A stretch of 20,433 bases of DNA from a virus, in IMG/VR virus record IMGVR_UViG_3300047564_001140, positions 1 to 20,433 of that record. One strand, 5' to 3'. Shown here one piece after another: positions 19,317 to 20,433 of the stretch (the stretch's first letter is position 1; each line of letters starts with the position of its first letter). The position numbers were made by a program, and so were the translations under genes. Below the pieces are notes generated by a model. It ran no database searches. It was not told the DNA's origin and saw nothing but the letters and a program-made list of their open reading frames with translations.

Positions 19317-20433
19317 GCGAAGAAATTAAAGAATACAGCACAGATTTACAAAAACTATTTTTGGAGTTTTTGATCAGCGATAAAGAATTACTTGCACGTT
19401 GCCAAAACGTTCTTGATGATACTCACTTTAGTAGAGGGTTGCAGGAAACGGCTAAGTTTATCAAAGACTATGCTGGTAAGTATAGTGATTGTCCTACGGT
19501 AGATCAAATACAAGCAGTCACAGGTACAGAACTTAAACAAGTGCCAGGAGAAGCCAGTGCTCATAAAGATTGGTTCTTAACAGAGTTTGAAACTTTTGCC
19601 AGACACAAGGCGTTAGAGAAGGCTATTCTTAAAAGTGCCGACTTGCTGGACAAGCAACGCTATGGCGAAGTAGAAAGATTAATCAAGGATGCCAGTAGCA
19701 TAGGCTTGCCTAAGAGTTTTGGTACCAGTTACTATGCTGATCCTATGGAGCGATTGACTCGATTAAAAAATCAAAACGGCGGAACCAGCACAGGATGGAA
19801 GAGCATCGACGACAAGCTATATGGTGGATTTAACAGAGGTGAGCTGAATATCTTTGCAGGTGGTTCTGGTGCAGGTAAGAGTTTGTTCTTACAAAACCTA
19901 GCACTAAATTGGAGTCAACAAGGACACAACGGAGTTTATTTCAGTCTAGAACTTAGTGAAGGTCTCTGTAGTATGCGTATGGATGCTATGCTTATGGGTA
20001 TTGCTACCAAAGAGATTTATCGCAACTTGGAAGAAGTTGACCTGCAGATTCGAATGAAGGGCAAAAAGGCCGGCCAGTTACAGATTGTTCAACTGACTGC
20101 CGGAGTTACTGTCAATGACCTTAAGAGTTGGTTAAAAGAGTTTCAGATCCAACACAACAAGAAAGTTGACTTTGTGGTTGTTGACTATTTGGATCTTATG
20201 ATGCCAGCCAGTCAAAAGATCAGTGTAGCTGACTTGTTTATTAAAGATAAACTAGTATCAGAAGAACTTAGAGCAATGGCCACGCAGGGCAACTATTTGT
20301 TCTGCACAGCCAGTCAGCTGAATCGCGGCGCTGTCGAAAGTGTTGAATTTGACCACAGTCATATCAGTGGCGGTTTAAGTAAGATTCAGACAGCAGATAA
20401 TGTTATTGGTATCTTCAATAGCATTACTATGCG
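19313..20433 (+). CDS. gp41: Replicative DNA helicase gp41 (partial, runs off window)
   Basis: DnaB-family hexameric helicase that unwinds the fork 5' to 3' and works with gp61 primase. The 373 codons visible have no stop, so the gene continues past the window end. An N-terminal helical domain (about 1-130) leads to a RecA-like core. The core has Walker A GGSGAGKS (183-190), the H1a-like SLELSE (211-216), Walker B VVVDYLDLMMP (288-298) and the DnaB-type ASQLNRGA, and ends at SKIQTADNVIGI. It overlaps the primase stop by 4 bases, so the two primosome subunits are probably translated in a fixed ratio. T4 gp41 is 475 aa, so about 100 residues are missing. Confidence 0.93.
   Translation, partial: MSEEIKEYSTDLQKLFLEFLISDKELLARCQNVLDDTHFSRGLQETAKFIKDYAGKYSDCPTVDQIQAVTGTELKQVPGEASAHKDWFLTEFETFARHKALEKAILKSADLLDKQRYGEVERLIKDASSIGLPKSFGTSYYADPMERLTRLKNQNGGTSTGWKSIDDKLYGGFNRGELNIFAGGSGAGKSLFLQNLALNWSQQGHNGVYFSLELSEGLCSMRMDAMLMGIATKEIYRNLEEVDLQIRMKGKKAGQLQIVQLTAGVTVNDLKSWLKEFQIQHNKKVDFVVVDYLDLMMPASQKISVADLFIKDKLVSEELRAMATQGNYLFCTASQLNRGAVESVEFDHSHISGGLSKIQTADNVIGIFNSITM

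Noticed and set aside
1-20433. tRNA genes, CRISPR arrays, insertion sequences
   Set aside because: No cloverleaf-like segments, regularly spaced repeats or transposase motifs were seen on either strand by eye.

Overview
The window is part of the genome of a T4-like tailed phage (myovirus type). The basis is a dense set of T4-type replication and recombination genes: gp32 ssDNA-binding protein, UvsX recombinase, UvsY mediator, UvsW helicase, a gp62-like clamp-loader subunit, gp61 primase and the start of gp41 helicase. Two perfect T4-type late promoters (TATAAATA) and several near-consensus host sigma70 promoters are also present. A BPSL0761-like gene and a dienelactone-hydrolase lipoprotein hint at a proteobacterial host, perhaps a betaproteobacterium; this is inference from remembered family distributions.

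Layout. 1-3213: gp32 behind a structured leader, a UUCG terminator, a small BPSL0761-like gene, then uvsX, an acidic protein and uvsY in an overlapping run. 3210-5000: four repeated promoter copies, each starting at a gene's stop codon. They separate an 87-aa gene, a 55-aa gene and a 19-codon ORF, and they end upstream of an AAA+ ATPase. 5042-7993: accessory genes, namely a lipoprotein hydrolase, a ParB/Srx-like protein, a GIY-YIG-like protein, and a PD-(D/E)XK-like nuclease whose promoter lies inside a 9-bp inverted repeat. 8046-12884: an AT-rich accessory island with two paralogous PP-loop ATPases flanking a nitronate-monooxygenase-like TIM-barrel flavoprotein (+ strand, under a late promoter). 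These converge on a third PP-loop ATPase and a GNAT-like protein (- strand). 13010-17127: a tightly packed operon of uvsW, an unknown gene, a gp62-like gene, a C2H2 zinc-finger protein, two small genes and a 186-aa protein with miniature DnaE-like motifs. 17140-18332: two divergent genes, apparently late, one probably structural. 18348-20433: gp61 primase and gp41 helicase, the latter cut by the window end.

How the parts may work together. gp32, UvsX, UvsY and UvsW carry out recombination-dependent replication. gp61 and gp41 form the primosome, and gp62 serves the sliding clamp. The most unusual content is the PP-loop/TIM-barrel/GNAT island, which looks like a late-expressed chemical modification pathway with an unknown substrate. 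Next are the DnaE-like mini-protein, the stop-codon-anchored promoter repeats, and promoters placed so that the predicted +1 falls on or next to the ATG, suggesting leaderless transcripts. No tRNA, rRNA, CRISPR array or insertion sequence was seen.
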